64,000 bases of DNA from Isoetes taiwanensis (taxonomy: Eukaryota > Streptophyta > Lycopodiopsida > Isoetales > Isoetaceae), in the NCBI GenBank assembly GCA_021234155.1, contig JAJEKV010000039.1, positions 1,176,001 to 1,240,000 of the forward strand, in the 5' to 3' direction. Positions 31,640 to 42,804 of the stretch are shown here, piece by piece (positions within the stretch are counted from its first letter, which is position 1; each line of letters starts with the position of its first letter). Below the pieces are notes generated by a model. That model had not been told where the DNA came from and made no database searches. It saw only the letters and a list, made by a program, of their open reading frames with translations. The position numbers were made by a program, and so were the translations under genes.

Positions 31640-31860
31640 TACCCAGATCTATGCCATCCGCCAAAGCATTGCCAAGGCTCCAGGCCAGCATGGGCCATGA
31701 GGAACTGCACTCGCCTGCCGCATTCTAAGTCTTTGCAATCTATACATTGTTGCAGAAGGCAATACGCAATTTCCCGCGACATAGGGATTCCTTCCATCTG
31801 CTTGGCCTCTCCAATGCAGACTCCATGCTTCAAGCGTGCCCTCCCACATGTTTCGTTCAA
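31640..31860 (-). pseudogene. PPR gene fragment
   Basis: A minus-strand frame reads YCLLQQCIDCKDLECGRRVQ then FLMAHAGLEPW. It matches the start of a PLS-type plant PPR protein, where LLQQC-x-x-x-KDL-x-x-GRxVHxxM-x-x-AGLE-x is typical. The frame degrades on both sides and only about 60 codons remain. It lies between fragments of two unrelated plus-strand genes, suggesting captured DNA, not a resident gene. Confidence 0.5.
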
Positions 31861-31993
31861 AATTTCAAAGGTGCCGGAATGATAAGCTGCTGAAAACAGA
31901 AATGCTGGTTGGAATTTGAGAATATTGTAATTGTCTGCATAGCATCGTTAACCCCTGTTTTTGTTCTTTTCCTAATTGGTCTGCACTATCAGA

Positions 31994-32692
31994 ATGGCAT
32001 CTCATGTGGTTGATTATCCCTGTATGGGGCCAAAGATGGAGTTGAAATTTGCCCTGGAGTCTTTCTGGGACAAGAAAACTACTGCTGAAGATCTGGAGAA
32101 GACTGCCAAGCATTTGAGGGCATCCTTATGGCAACAGATGTATGATGCTGGCGTCACATACAAGCATTCCTTTCCTACGTGCATGTGTATCATGTGCTTA
32201 TTTAAATCATTTTATTACAGCTTGGTATTGAGACTGTTCCTGTTATTGCTGCCAGTCTATGGGTAATCTTAAAGCTGTTATCCTAGATAGTAGTTCTTAT
32301 TATTTCAGGTTATTTAAGCTGGCATTATATGTGCAGGGAAGTCATAGGTGAGCTGAAAGCAACAGGTGCAAAATGGATTCAATTTGATGTACCTGCACTT
32401 GTGCTTCACCTTGAAGCGTCTAAATTGCAAGCCTTTGAGAAGGCTTATGGTTATCTTGCCACTGAATTGAGTGGTGTGAAGCTTTTGGTTGAGACATACT
32501 TTGCTGACATTCCTGCTGAAACATACAAATGAGTGATTATCTCTGTGTAATTTGCAAATGCATCTTTAAGCTTTCCAGGGAATTTACCTCAACTCTGGTG
32601 CAATTCAGGACGTTCACTGGCTTGCAAAGTGTGGCTGCTATTGGAGTTGATTTGGTTCGTGGAACAAAGACGTCATGTAGATATTATGTGGT
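31994..32692 (+). pseudogene. metE: Cobalamin-independent methionine synthase fragment (introns retained)
   Basis: The first exon reads [20 protein letters not shown] then [20 protein letters not shown], the MetE N-terminus (normally [20 protein letters not shown]-like). The next recognisable exon (after TGTGCAG at about 32336) reads [20 protein letters not shown] and [14 protein letters not shown], which normally lie more than 100 residues further on. A third exon after TTCAG (about 32611) gives TFTGLQSVAAIGVDLVRGTK. The intervening N-terminal region and the whole C-terminal catalytic barrel with its zinc ligands are absent. Introns are kept, so the copy moved as DNA. Full-length MetE in plants is about 765 residues; this fragment cannot work. 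Confidence 0.85.
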
Positions 32693-33031
32693 ATAGAATG
32701 CTTGGCATTTGTTTTAGGTAAACGAAGAAATTGTATAGATGTGCATTTTTTCTATAACGTTTGTTGTTATATGCATGTATTGATGTATGCAACTTGGAGA
32801 AAAAACAACGAGGATTTATCTGTTTGTTCATTATTAATAAATTCTATTATTACATGCTACCTCATGTATTAATATTGGTATTGGTATAATATTATATGTC
32901 TAATTCTATGCAATGTTTACGTTTCCATAATTTGAGCACCTCTAGTTTGTTAGATTTGTGAGGCTATGATATACCATCCATCATTAGAGTATTAGGTAAT
33001 GTGTATATCTACACCCCTACACCATTCTTAA

Positions 33032-33046
33032 GGCCCCGAAGGGGCC
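33032..33046. repeat. Perfect GGCCCC-GAA-GGGGCC hairpin
   Basis: A 6-base GC stem with a GAA loop is followed by an A-run and TTTTAG, just before the foldback element. It resembles a Helitron 3' terminal hairpin but lacks a CTRR end (the sequence is TTAG). Confidence 0.6.
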
Positions 33047-33059
33047 AAAAAAAATTTTA

Positions 33060-33518
33060 GTTAACACAAACCATTAACACACAACTAACATTATTAACAC
33101 AAACCATTGCATTTGACACATTTCAATTAAAATCCCCCTTAAACCCCCTTTAGTTTGGGTGCATATTCGCACGGAGGGTTACGTAGGGCAGCGAGAGCCT
33201 CAAAAAATTTACAATACATGTATAAAATTAACACCATTAAGTGCATTCTCTCAAACCTTATAGTATTTTGCAAATCTTAATATACAGTACACAAAAACTT
33301 GTACATGCATACCCCACACACGAGGATCGCTATGTACAGTCCATATCTTGGAATAAAGGGCAAATATGCCCATCCGACAGCTCTCGTTGCCCGATGTAAC
33401 CCCCCGTGTGAATATGCACCCAAATGAAAGGGGGTTTAAGGGGGATTTTAATTGAAATGTGTCAAATGCAATGGTTTGTGTTAATAATGTTAGTTGTGTG
33501 TTAATGGTTTGTGTTAAC
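33060..33518. mobile_element. 459-bp MITE/foldback element with ~140-bp inverted repeats
   Basis: It begins GTTAACACAAACCATTAACA and ends with the reverse complement. The first 95 bases of each arm are essentially identical, and similarity continues to about 145 bases. Both sides are flanked by TA, consistent with a TA target duplication. There are no coding frames; it is a non-autonomous element. Confidence 0.88.
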
Positions 33519-33522
33519 TAAC

Positions 33523-34916
33523 AACAACAATACATCTCGCTACCTCGATGGGTAGCACATCCATACATCCATAGATCCACATACCATAAAACATGAGAGC
33601 TCCTACCCATGCTTAGACTCGTAAGGAAGTAGACTGACGGCTGGGCCACAAGATAGAGCAGACCGAGATATAACAATGGCTGGGCTGGCTATAGACAATG
33701 GCTAAGATTGACCACTCCATCCGCCCCTCCTGTGCATACTTTGCAGACTGGCTAGATCGGGCTCTGGTGTGACTATAACCTGTTGGATACGTAGTCTCAT
33801 GGTATCACCCATCGAGACTACTCCGGGTTGCATCTCCCCGGTCCAATGAGGTAGGAAGAATTCCCTTCCCGAGGTCTAGTGATTCCACGGGCGGCTAGAG
33901 AATCGTGGCGACACACGATTCGTACCCGACTGAACTCCCCAAAACAAGAGCCAGGCCAATACCTGCAACTCCTGAGGAGCGACACCATTGACCCAGGAAG
34001 CGTCGGACCCATACCCGGCCCACACGAAGTGACCGACTATAGACCTAGCCCACTATGAGTTCCTAGTAGCCACGCTCAGCAGGGACCCCCATCCACTTTG
34101 CCACTAGCCTCGTTGTGTAGTGCTAAGTCATTCCATAGCCCCCGTAGCCAGGTGGATTCCTATGTACAGGCCGCATAATAATAGGAACTAAGGGTCTAAA
34201 CTAGAAGCATCATCTATAGCCACTAGGTCTTTACCCCCCTTCCAATACACAAAGGGTGCAAACATAAGATCAACCAACGTCGTATACATAATATGGTCAA
34301 TAATGAAGATACATCTAATCCTAATCACATGCATCTAACTTACAGTTAGGGTTCATTGATTAGGGTTCCAAACCTTGACCAAGGGTTCTAGAAAAGGCTC
34401 TACTAATAAGATAAGATACTAGCTCATCTGGAATCTTAGGTTCTAGATGATCTACCTATGAAGCTACTATAATACCTGCTCCGGACGAAGTTCCTCCACC
34501 TCCTGGGGTCTCCATGACTTGACGATGAGTCGAGTGATTCCTCCTCCTTCTGATGAGCGTATTGCCTTGGGGCTGTCGATCTGAGCTATGCCGCAATGAA
34601 CAGTGTTCGAAACGGAGTCCCGAGCAAAGAATAGGTCACAAGGTAGGTGGAGCTAAAAAGTGGTCTAATGTTAGGGTTAGGGTACTTATAAGTTAGGGTT
34701 CCATGTCACTGCCACGTGGCTCCAATGGGGTGCTTCCATGTGGTAGGTGCCTAATAGGTTGAGGCCATGTGGACATGGCCTTAAGCCTAAGGTTGGCTAA
34801 GTTATGTAAATAACTCAGCTATGCACCCTTTTCCACTTACTATGGTGTCAGGCTATAATGATAGGCTGGCCTAAAAATATACGTATTTATGGCATATATT
34901 TTCGGGGAATGTCACA
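33523..34916 (-). repeat. Probable Gypsy LTR or LTR fragment
   Basis: Read on the minus strand it begins TGTGACATTCCCC at 34916, a common plant Gypsy LTR start. It continues with LTR-like, CCTAAC-rich non-coding sequence. No gag-pol flanks it, so it may be a solo LTR. The left edge (about 33523) is set by the adjacent foldback element and is uncertain. Confidence 0.4.
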
Positions 34917-36035
34917 TCTGGATACCACACAATCTTCAACTTCAAGTTGCTTTAATCATATTGAAATAAGGTTTGCGTGGTTAGAGACGCATGTGTAAGG
35001 CAACAATCATAAACACTTAGTGGGGGTGACAATATGGAATAAGCAACGAGCATATCTACAGCTTATAGACTTGTTATAAATACATGTTGATGGACATTTT
35101 GCTCCCGTGGAGCGTCTCCACGTGATAGGTACAAGGGCATAAAGCACCATTGCCAACATTGATGAGTAGATCTTGAAATTTGTGGAGTAAAAAACATGTA
35201 TCAATAATGGGATTTGAATCGTTAATGCGTTTTCTATTATAGTAGCAGTAGCACATTTTATGGGGTTCGAACCCATTGTAATTTAGTAGTGAAGGTGGCT
35301 ACTTATGGTGCGAGGAACAAATTAGAATCATGCAATACCCGTAGCTTGCAATTGGTTCTGCTTTAGCCGCCGTCGTTCTATGCCTTAGCTTCGTATAAGA
35401 ACAGGAAATCTTCCTCTTCGTGCAGGAAGAAGCAACACTCTAACTTTGGGTCCGGATGGGCGCACGCTCACGCTTTGCTAAGGAAGGGCCGTTGACTTTA
35501 AAGAAAAGAAGAACAATCAAAACCACATTACGCCATTAAAAGCTACTCGACATGGTCTTTTGTGGGCCTTATGATTTGGACAAAGGGATTGATTTCTGTG
35601 TAATGGCATGGTTTTTGTAGAATGGTAATTTTAAGAGTTTACATAGGTTGTGGTTTGTAAAGGATCTAAGTTTGGTTAGCATGGGAAAATAACTCGAATT
35701 GTAGGAACAAATTTGTAGCTTATACACATCATCTGTTTCCTGTCACTTGAACATTTCTCTCGGGAATCCTTCGTACCCCTGGCACTTATAAATACTTGGT
35801 ATGGCAAAATATCCCATAAACACAGAGCAACTTTTTATTCTTGCACTGCGACTCGCATGAAACCAACAAATAGCGATAGGCTTCTCATTCATCTCAGCAG
35901 ATTTTCTACAATGGTGGACAGTGGATAGCCGCACACATGCGAACTACCCACGAAAAATAAAGGGAAAATCCAATTATATCATTTGGACCCCAAAACAAAT
36001 ACAATGCTAATAGATGAGTGGCTGATGTACCTGCC
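34917..36035. other. Spacer, no gene recognised
   Basis: Mixed-composition DNA. A 30-base word, CGACTCGCATGAAACCAACA with flanks, near 35841 recurs at about 36542. The longest frame (35007-35276, minus) has no recognisable motif. Confidence 0.5.
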
Positions 36036-36039
36036 GAAA

Positions 36040-36107
36040 GCTTATCACCGGGATTAAAAAACCCCGCCCTTTCGGGTTTTCGAGGAAAAACCCTAGTGAT
36101 AAGCCTT
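36040..36107. repeat. Hairpin-forming sequence
   Basis: GCTTATCAC at the left pairs with GTGATAAGC at the right. A nested AAAACCC/GGGTTTT stem surrounds GCCCTTTC. It is next to the GCATGCAT-rich duplication and may be the end of a small foldback element. Confidence 0.5.
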
Positions 36108-36346
36108 CGGCAAGGGCTTAGACAAACGTAAGGCATAGAATCGCTCCCAAAAACCCGCGCATGGATAAGTCAAAACGGATGGCGCTCGCCAACCTGTACC
36201 TGCACATCACCAACAACAAACGAGAAACATACCAAAGAATAGCATCACCCAGTGGGTGGAAAAAAAGCATCACCCACCAGGTGGAAAAAACATGATAAAC
36301 AGAACTTGTACAAAATATAATAAACAAAGAAGGAGGGGAGGTGGGT

Positions 36347-36914
36347 TCAAAGAGAATAAGGTACTGCTGAGAGAAGAGGAAGCGCCGATGAAACGTCGAT
36401 GAAGAACTCTGCAATAAGTAGCAAACGCCCAACCTGATGAACGGCCCAAAATGCATGCGATGCATGCATGCGACGCATGCAATGCATGCATGCTCGTCTT
36501 GAGCAAGAATGCCGATTCGCTACGCGAATCAACGACATTCTTGCATTGCGACTCGCATGAAACCAACAAAGCGCCCGAATACCAAAGGACTTCCTTAACA
36601 AACTAGGATCGAGGACGAAGGTCACAGGATGAAGGCTAAAGGCCGAAAAGGACAGCAGGAAAACAACGCCAAATTGGCCAAACCAGGCAGGAAGAAGCCC
36701 CTCCCCTGCCTGGAAACAAATCAAAGAGAATAAGGTACTGCTGAGAGAAGAGGAAGCGCCGATGAAACGTCGATGAAGAACTCTGCAATAAGTAGCAAAC
36801 GCCCAACCTGATGAACGACCCAAAATGCATGCGATGCATGCATGCGACGCATGCAATGCATGCATGCTCGTCTTGAGCAAGAATGCCGATTCGCTACGCG
36901 AATCGACGACATTG
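36347..36914. repeat. 194-bp direct duplication with GCATGCAT palindromes
   Basis: Copies at about 36347-36540 and 36721-36914 (offset 374) are nearly identical. Each contains a block of ATGCATGC/GACGCATGC words (36450-36494 and 36824-36868) and the perfect palindrome GATTCGCTACGCGAATC (36514-36530 and 36888-36904). The Cys/His-rich minus-strand frames here are by-products of the ATGCATGC words. Confidence 0.9.
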
Positions 36915-37583
36915 TTTTCACTTTTTTAGATTTTGTCAAGCATGTTCCATACTATTATTTGACTTCCAGGATTAGGCTCTAATTGGCATCATACAACCTT
37001 CTTAATCAAGGTCTTAATAGAATTTTCTCAGACTTACCTGGTACATGAACCACACTAGTTTCGCCTGTAGGTTGTTATCTTTCAGTAGTTGCATGTACAC
37101 GCATGGGCTCCTGAACTACATCTCCAATGGTAATTGCTTGAGCATTCATGGGTTGCTTGCCTTGGCTGTCCCTTATTTGTCAGAAAGGATTTCTAGCCAC
37201 GAATCGTAGAGAAACCAGATAATTATAATCAATCAAAAGAAAAGATGCCTTCAATAGGAATTCCAAAGATCCGGCTCCGGTTACCCACCAGAGGATCTTT
37301 CACGTGCAGTCTTATTTGACTTATGTCCACCTTTTTTGCAATATCTCCTTAAGGAGTTACAGGAGGTGCCATCCTGATTCTGAAATTAGACTTCGAGAAC
37401 AGTCCCCTTTAATCGTAGTTCTGTTATTCTAGTTCATATACTCCCTCTATTTTTCCTCAGATATTTAACGTACTTTAGTATAGATACCGTATTTAATTTG
37501 TTTCCCCGCCATTACAATTCTTTTAAATATGTCTCATCTAAAGTTAAGGAAAAGAATCGTTTATTTACCCCTCAACCCCCTAG

Positions 37584-37808
37584 GTGTGTTACATTTTAGA
37601 TGAAATCAACAAAATTCTTCGTAATATCAAGCAGGAAAGATTTATGAGATTGGATTTTACAGGTGATAATGTAAATGCATGGCTTCGTAAAATTGAGTTC
37701 TATTTTAGTGTGAAGAAGATGCCTGAGAAGCAAAAAGTTATCATTGTAGGCTTGTTTCTCACCGATTCGCCAAGATTTTGTTGGGCTATTGAAGCTTGTG
37801 GTCTATAG
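37584..37808 (+). pseudogene. Gypsy gag fragment
   Basis: The frame reads RLDFTGDNVNAWLRKIEFYF then SVKKMPEKQKVIIVGLFLTD followed by SPRFCWAIE. This matches the entry of the retrotransposon gag domain, where F-x-G-x-N-x-x-x-W-L-x-x-x-E-x-Y-F precedes a VxxxxxxLTGxAxxWW pattern. The frame ends soon after and no protease or RT follows, so it is an isolated remnant of about 75 codons. Confidence 0.6.
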
Positions 37809-39420
37809 TTCACAGTGGTGCTTATGTAATATCTGAAATTGTTCCTTTTTTGGGCAGTATCAGGATCTGATAATAGTCAAAAAAATCTTTTATAGTACTC
37901 TTCTTGGTGGAAAAGATGTTGGCAGTCTCTAGCAGAGATAGACAATAAGAATTTTGGACATATGATTAAGTAGAAGCAAGATGTGTGGAATGCGTAAAGT
38001 TGTAAAGGGCTGGCTATAGTACTTACCTCGGCAAGACAATGAACATGTCAAATTCATAGGATTGGAGACAATGTCAAGGGCCTTTGTCAACTTCTATGCA
38101 TGTTCACATGTTTCAACTGTATTTAGGCACCAACTCAAGTTGCACGGTTTGGAGTTGGCAATTAGAGTGAGGCTACAGTAGATGATAAGCCCATAAATGT
38201 CCTTTTTGCTTTAACTGTAGTGCAGACAATGCACATGGCAGCTAAATTGGGGCGTCATGTTCCATGCTCATCATCCAAAGGTCTCACCAGCGTGAAACAA
38301 CGTCGATCTAAAAACAAGCTACGAATTGCATCACAAACCTGGATGCATAACCTTGTCAGAAAAGTTCCTTTAGTAACTAAACGAAGTTCCTTTAGTAACT
38401 AAACAAAGTGCAGCTAACGATAAGTAATTTATCATACAGTCTGAGACTGTTGGCGACTACCCAAGATTTTAATTCTGTACAAATCCATAATATTTGCTAG
38501 TCTGTAAATATTGTCGGTTTATATAAAGAGCCTTGATCTCATCGCTACAGCAATGTCATGTATGCCACGTTAATTTTGAGACTACATGCCATGCCATTTT
38601 TAGCTTTTGTCTAATCATCCCAATGATCTCTCTTAAGCCAAAGGCAAATGACCTTGTACTTCTCCACTAGGAACATTAATATCCTTGTAGGCCATCATAA
38701 TGTCAAATTCATCATCTGCTTACAGCCAATGCCACAAGTGGATAAAACTTTCTTAGCCATGAAGAACAGGCTAGCTTGCTTGTTCGATCGTTTCCCAGCA
38801 CCTTAATTTGCATGTATTCATGTCATAAGCCACATATGTAGCCATCTTTTAAAAGACTCTACGCTATCAAGATTCCCACGGTTTTACGGTATCTCTGCTC
38901 CAAGGATTTGGGTACAAAGGCGGATTGCAAGAACTCAAATGCGGTGTTATCGTTCTGCCATCTTCATTGAGCTCAAGATAGGAATCCTGAAAAAATTTCC
39001 AGTCCATGGCAAATATAACTTCTATATATAACAAGAAAAGAACATCTACGATTATATAAGTCACTAGAACCGAAGAAACATGGGAATGGGGCATTACACT
39101 GAAATGTACAAAAAGGTGTTATTTGTAATTAAATGCTGACTTACTCGCAACAACCACAAAAGCACTGGTGGAACTTGCCCCAACTCATCCAACGATGATT
39201 TCCTGGAAGCTCGAAACTTAATATGCTTTGTCATTTCAGTGACAAGTGACAGTGTCAGTCAGTGGTGCAGTGTTAACAGTTGCCACTAACGTGGGCTACA
39301 TTATAAAACATTTTGTGTCCAAATGATGCATAGTCTAGAAAATCCACTGGAATCACAAAAGACTGCTCTCCTTTGCCACGATGGGAACTTCCTCCACCTC
39401 AAAATCTTCCTACATTTTAC
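37809..39420. other. Spacer with only small repeats
   Basis: AT-rich non-coding DNA. AAGTTCCTTTAGTAACTAAA is tandemly duplicated at 38363-38404. It is probably the 3' flank of the minus-strand PPR gene at its right end. Confidence 0.5.
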
Positions 39421-39421
39421 A

Positions 39422-40995
39422 TCAATAAGTAGCCCAACAAAACTTCCTTAACATGAGATTTGTTTCTAGTATCTCCTTCACACACCAGAACCTGCAATAG
39501 ATATTTGCCATTAATACAAACGTTGTAGCATCTTTTTCACCTGATCTCAACATACATTCAAATGCAATGTTCCCAACTGCAATGTTTTTCCATTTGTGGC
39601 AGGCACCTAAAACTATCTTCCATATTGCCAAGTCAGGTGCAGAAGACATGTTCCTCACAACCACCATTGCATCATCCAGGTGATTGGCTCGACCAAGAAG
39701 ATCAACCAAACAAGCATAATGTTCAGCGCTAGGTATGACCATATGTTCTGAACACATTGCATGGAAGCATTCCTTTCCCTTCTCCACGAGACTGGCATGA
39801 GTGCATGCAGTAAAAATGGAGGCAAACGTTATGTCATCCGCTTGGAAATTTCCTGCCTGCATTTCCTTGAACATACCAAACACTTGTTTGGCATCTTCTT
39901 GGTGGGCAGATCCCAGTAACAGTGCATTCCAGGTAGCCGTGTACTTTCTACTCATTGAATCAAAAACCTGATGAGCATCGACCATGCTCCCACATCTTCC
40001 ATAAAATCCAACCACGCAACTTGCTATTGCCACGTCACTTTGAAATCCAGCGGTGCAAATTTCATTGTGAATCTGTCGTCCAGTTTCTAATGCTCCTAGA
40101 CAGCTGCAAGCTTTTAATGCAGCAATATAACTTAGTGAAACCGGTAAAAAGCTTTCATGCTGCATGTGTGCAAATAATTGTAAAGCTATATTGCCTTCCC
40201 CACTTTCAACATACCCAAATATCATGGCGTTCCATGACACTATATCATGATGACTCATCCTACCAAAGGCTTGTTGGGCATGAACCATGCTCCCACATTT
40301 AGCATACATGTCAACCAGGGCACTCCCCAAAAAAATATCTAGTTCATATCTGCTCTTAGCAAGTTGAGAGCAATTGTTATGCCCAGCTCCAGATACTTTG
40401 CAGCCATCACCTTCCCATTTACTAGTTCTCCACAGCTACCACATGCTTTGAGTGCAGCTACATAAGTTTGGGAATTTGGTATAAATCCTTTGTCCTGCAT
40501 GCGCGCAAATAGTTGCAAAGCCAAATTTCCCTCTCCACCTTCTGCACACCCAAATATCAGAGCCGTCCATGTCACCAAGGAATGGTGTTGTATCCTGTTG
40601 AAGACATGATAGGCATGGACAATGCTCCCACATTTGGCATACATATCGATCAATGTACTTGTCACATAAATATCTAGTTCATGTCCATTCTTTGCTAGTT
40701 GAGAATGGACAATTGTAGCTTTTGCCAAATGCTCAAAGCTTTCCTCTTCACCCTTACTGCCTTTTGATGCACACTTCAAGATGGCAACATAAGTTAGAGC
40801 ATCCGGTCTGAAACCTTCATCTTGCATACGTGCAAATAACTGAAGTGCCAACTTACTCTGTCTAGCCTCTGCATATGCAAATATGAGAGCATTCCACGAG
40901 ATAACATCATGGAACACATAGTTCAAAATATTGCTACATATTGCAAGTAATGAAGACCGTAAATCCTCATACACTTGAAACATAGCATCGACCAT
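39422..40995 (-). pseudogene. PLS-class PPR protein gene with one frameshift and truncated ends
   Basis: Two minus-strand frames (40995-40339 and 40330-39422) form one protein of about 520 residues. It has repeated PPR signatures: HDVISWNALIFAYAEARQSK, LIDMYAKCGSIVHAYHVFNR, SLVTWTALIFGCAEGGEGNL, ALVDMYAKCGSMVHAQQAFG and DIVSWNAMIFGYVESGEGNI, ending with the SAEHYACLVDLLGRA and IWKIVLGACHKWKN repeats. A one-base shift near 40360-40385 (the wanted frame reads QLAKSRYELDIFLGSALVD) splits it. There is no organelle-targeting N-terminus and no E+/DYW domain. The C-terminus stops at CWATY where an E domain should continue. PLS PPR proteins act in plastid or mitochondrial RNA editing; this copy probably does not function. 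Confidence 0.85.
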
Positions 40996-41058
40996 CTCCC
41001 TTCAATCGTAATGCAATACTGTCATAAGGTTCTAAATCATAATATTTCTTACCCTGCC

Positions 41059-41805
41059 GTAATGAACGGGAGGTTCAAATTACGCCATTATTCTTCCTAT
41101 ATTATAACGTGGAAAAATACCCGTCTTTTGCGGAGCGGCGCCGCCACGAGCCTTCTACCCTGCGCTGCATCTGATCGTCCGCTTCTACCTAAAGTGGCTA
41201 AGTTTTCAAAGTTTTTGTCTTGTAACATGCCAGATTCCATAGATTTTTCAAGTTCTGTTTGCTGCAGATGTGTATGCCTTCAACTTCCGACCTGTATCTG
41301 TTGTAACCAGCGAGATTTTGAGCCAGATTTACAGAGATTGCTGAAAAAAGAGATTTGTGGAGTTTGCTCTGTGAACGATTTTGCAAAGCTCTCTCGAAAA
41401 TGCGAAACATGGGCTTAAAACCTTCAAAAAGTAATCTATTTTGTCTATGGAAGAAAGTCGGCAGCTTAATCGATCGTCTTTCTTAAGTGTTTTAAAGAAG
41501 AATAGAGCAAAGAAAGAAGAATGATCTTGAAGCTTCATACTGTTGTTGGATTCTACCGTTCTTTTAGCCATAGCCAAGATAGGATCCACCGGAACAGAGC
41601 AGTGTTCTGTGTGTGCAGACGAAGAGGACGCCCTTTTTTTCGTCGGGTTTCTTCTTTGATGGAGGTATGGCCCCTTTTACCCTGACAGAAACTCCAAGAA
41701 TTGCTTCCATAGCAGCGCCAGTAGGACCCCTGTAACAGAGCACCGGAACAGAGCAGTCACTAGAACAGAGCATGGAGGGGGTAATTTGAACCTCCCGTCC
41801 ATTAC
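41059..41805. mobile_element. Possible 747-bp element with 25-bp terminal inverted repeats
   Basis: GTAATGAACGGGAGGTTCAA plus ATTAC at the left pairs with its reverse complement ending at 41805, with one mismatch. No transposase frame lies inside. The left side also contains half of the neighbouring GGGAAAATACCCC-type element (about 41105-41150), so the structure may be composite. Confidence 0.5.
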
Positions 41806-41809
41806 GCAC

Positions 41810-41956
41810 GGGAAAATACCCCTCTCGGGTTTCGGGGGGCAATTTGCTCGGCGGCGCCGCCAGCGGTGGCGGACGCACTCGCGGCTCCGCCGCTCGTGCG
41901 CCACCACCACCGCCTCACAAATTACCCTCCGGAAAACCCTCGAGGGGTATTTTCCC
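41810..41956. mobile_element. 147-bp GC-rich MITE
   Basis: GGGAAAATACCCCTCTCGGG and its imperfect inverse (ending GGGGTATTTTCCC) form arms of about 37 bases. The interior is extremely GC-rich, with CGGCGGCGCCGCC and GGCTCCGCCGC. It is non-coding. Confidence 0.75.
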
Positions 41957-42140
41957 TTATACATAATGCTATCTGATTACGCTTTGTACAATGAAAAACG
42001 TCTAACAAAATAACATGTTAATGAACGAAAGGTTATTTTGCGCACCTCCAAGATCTAAGGCCACTTCGAATCCATGGCTCTGACCTAAAAGCTTCCAGAT
42101 GTCCAAGCGATAGTGTTAATACACAATTCTAGAAACTAGA

Positions 42141-42347
42141 TCAAGATGAAGCATGCAAGCATTCTTCCAGTTTGCTAAATGAAAAACAGGCATCATGAAG
42201 AGAATAGACTGGCTGCAAAACACTTACGATATTGAGAAAGGGCTGCGTGCGAGTACGGAATGGCTCCCTTCTCCTTCCCGAATCCAATCCAGAGAATAAC
42301 AGCACAACAGATCCAAGAAGAGATCCTATAAGAGATCCTATGACCAT
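42141..42347 (-). CDS. Hypothetical small membrane protein (low confidence)
   Basis: A 68-codon minus-strand frame starts MVIGSLIGSLLGSVVLLFSG, one clear hydrophobic segment, followed by an Arg-rich stretch and FRTRTQPFLNI. A GTAAG donor-like sequence follows LNI at about 42229. An Arg-rich, presequence-like frame lies just upstream (about 42480-42350), interrupted by a stop. It could be an exon of a gene divergent from TOM20. The periodic ATAGGATCTCTT wording may instead make it a fortuitous frame. No family recognised. Confidence 0.2.
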   Translation of the reverse strand: MVIGSLIGSLLGSVVLLFSGLDSGRRREPFRTRTQPFLNIVSVLQPVYSLHDACFSFSKLEECLHASS

Positions 42348-42771
42348 AGCAGCTTACCCGAAATCCGTCCCTGGAGCAGACATCAGTGGACGACAGGCTT
42401 GGAGCCTGAGAGATCTGGCGACCACATCCCCACCCTCCGCCAAGCTCGTGTGGAATCTATGCCGTCTAAGTGTATTGAGGGGTCCCTCAAATCCAAAAGT
42501 CCACAGCCGTCGATAAAGAATATGCGACAACATTCTTCAATCGCGGCCCTCTATGCGTCTTGCCCCATACTCCCCAAGGGTTGGCAACCCAAAAATCCGA
42601 AAATTCAATGTGGGCGGCATTTTTCCCACAGTGGGCCATGTGCAAGGGAAATGCAAACCGGGACAAACTCTGCCCTTTGCCAAGAAATGCCACGTCGCAG
42701 CCGCACATTGACATCCTATTTTAGATATCTAGAAGTGTCAGAACATCTCTTCAAACATACAAGAAAACCAT

Positions 42772-42780
42772 AAACCCTAA
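42772..42780 (+). promoter_or_regulatory. Telo-box (AAACCCTAA) upstream of TOM20
   Basis: AAACCCTAA lies 25 bases before the TOM20 start codon. Telo-boxes are common in promoters and 5' UTRs of plant translation and growth-related genes, where they act with nearby elements in meristematic expression. The match is exact, but the site is short. Confidence 0.5.
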
Positions 42781-42804
42781 GTTGCTAGTCTGTTCGGGGT
42801 TGCT

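Noticed and set aside
33032-33059. Helitron 3' end (hairpin followed by CTRR)
   Set aside because: The hairpin is good, but the following sequence is TTTTAG instead of CTRR, and the adjacent foldback element accounts for the junction. Kept only as a hint in the gene-capture finding.
34320-34705. TTAGGGTT words as interstitial telomere repeats
   Set aside because: They are isolated or in pairs within a probable LTR, not a tandem TTTAGGG array.
35220-35276. GGGTTCGAACCC-like T-arm sequence suggesting a tRNA
   Set aside because: No acceptor stem, D-arm or anticodon arm could be placed around it on either strand.
36347-36939. Cys/His-rich minus-strand ORFs (MHALHASHACIACILG) as zinc-binding proteins
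   Set aside because: They are direct translations of GCATGCAT-type repeats duplicated in both copies.
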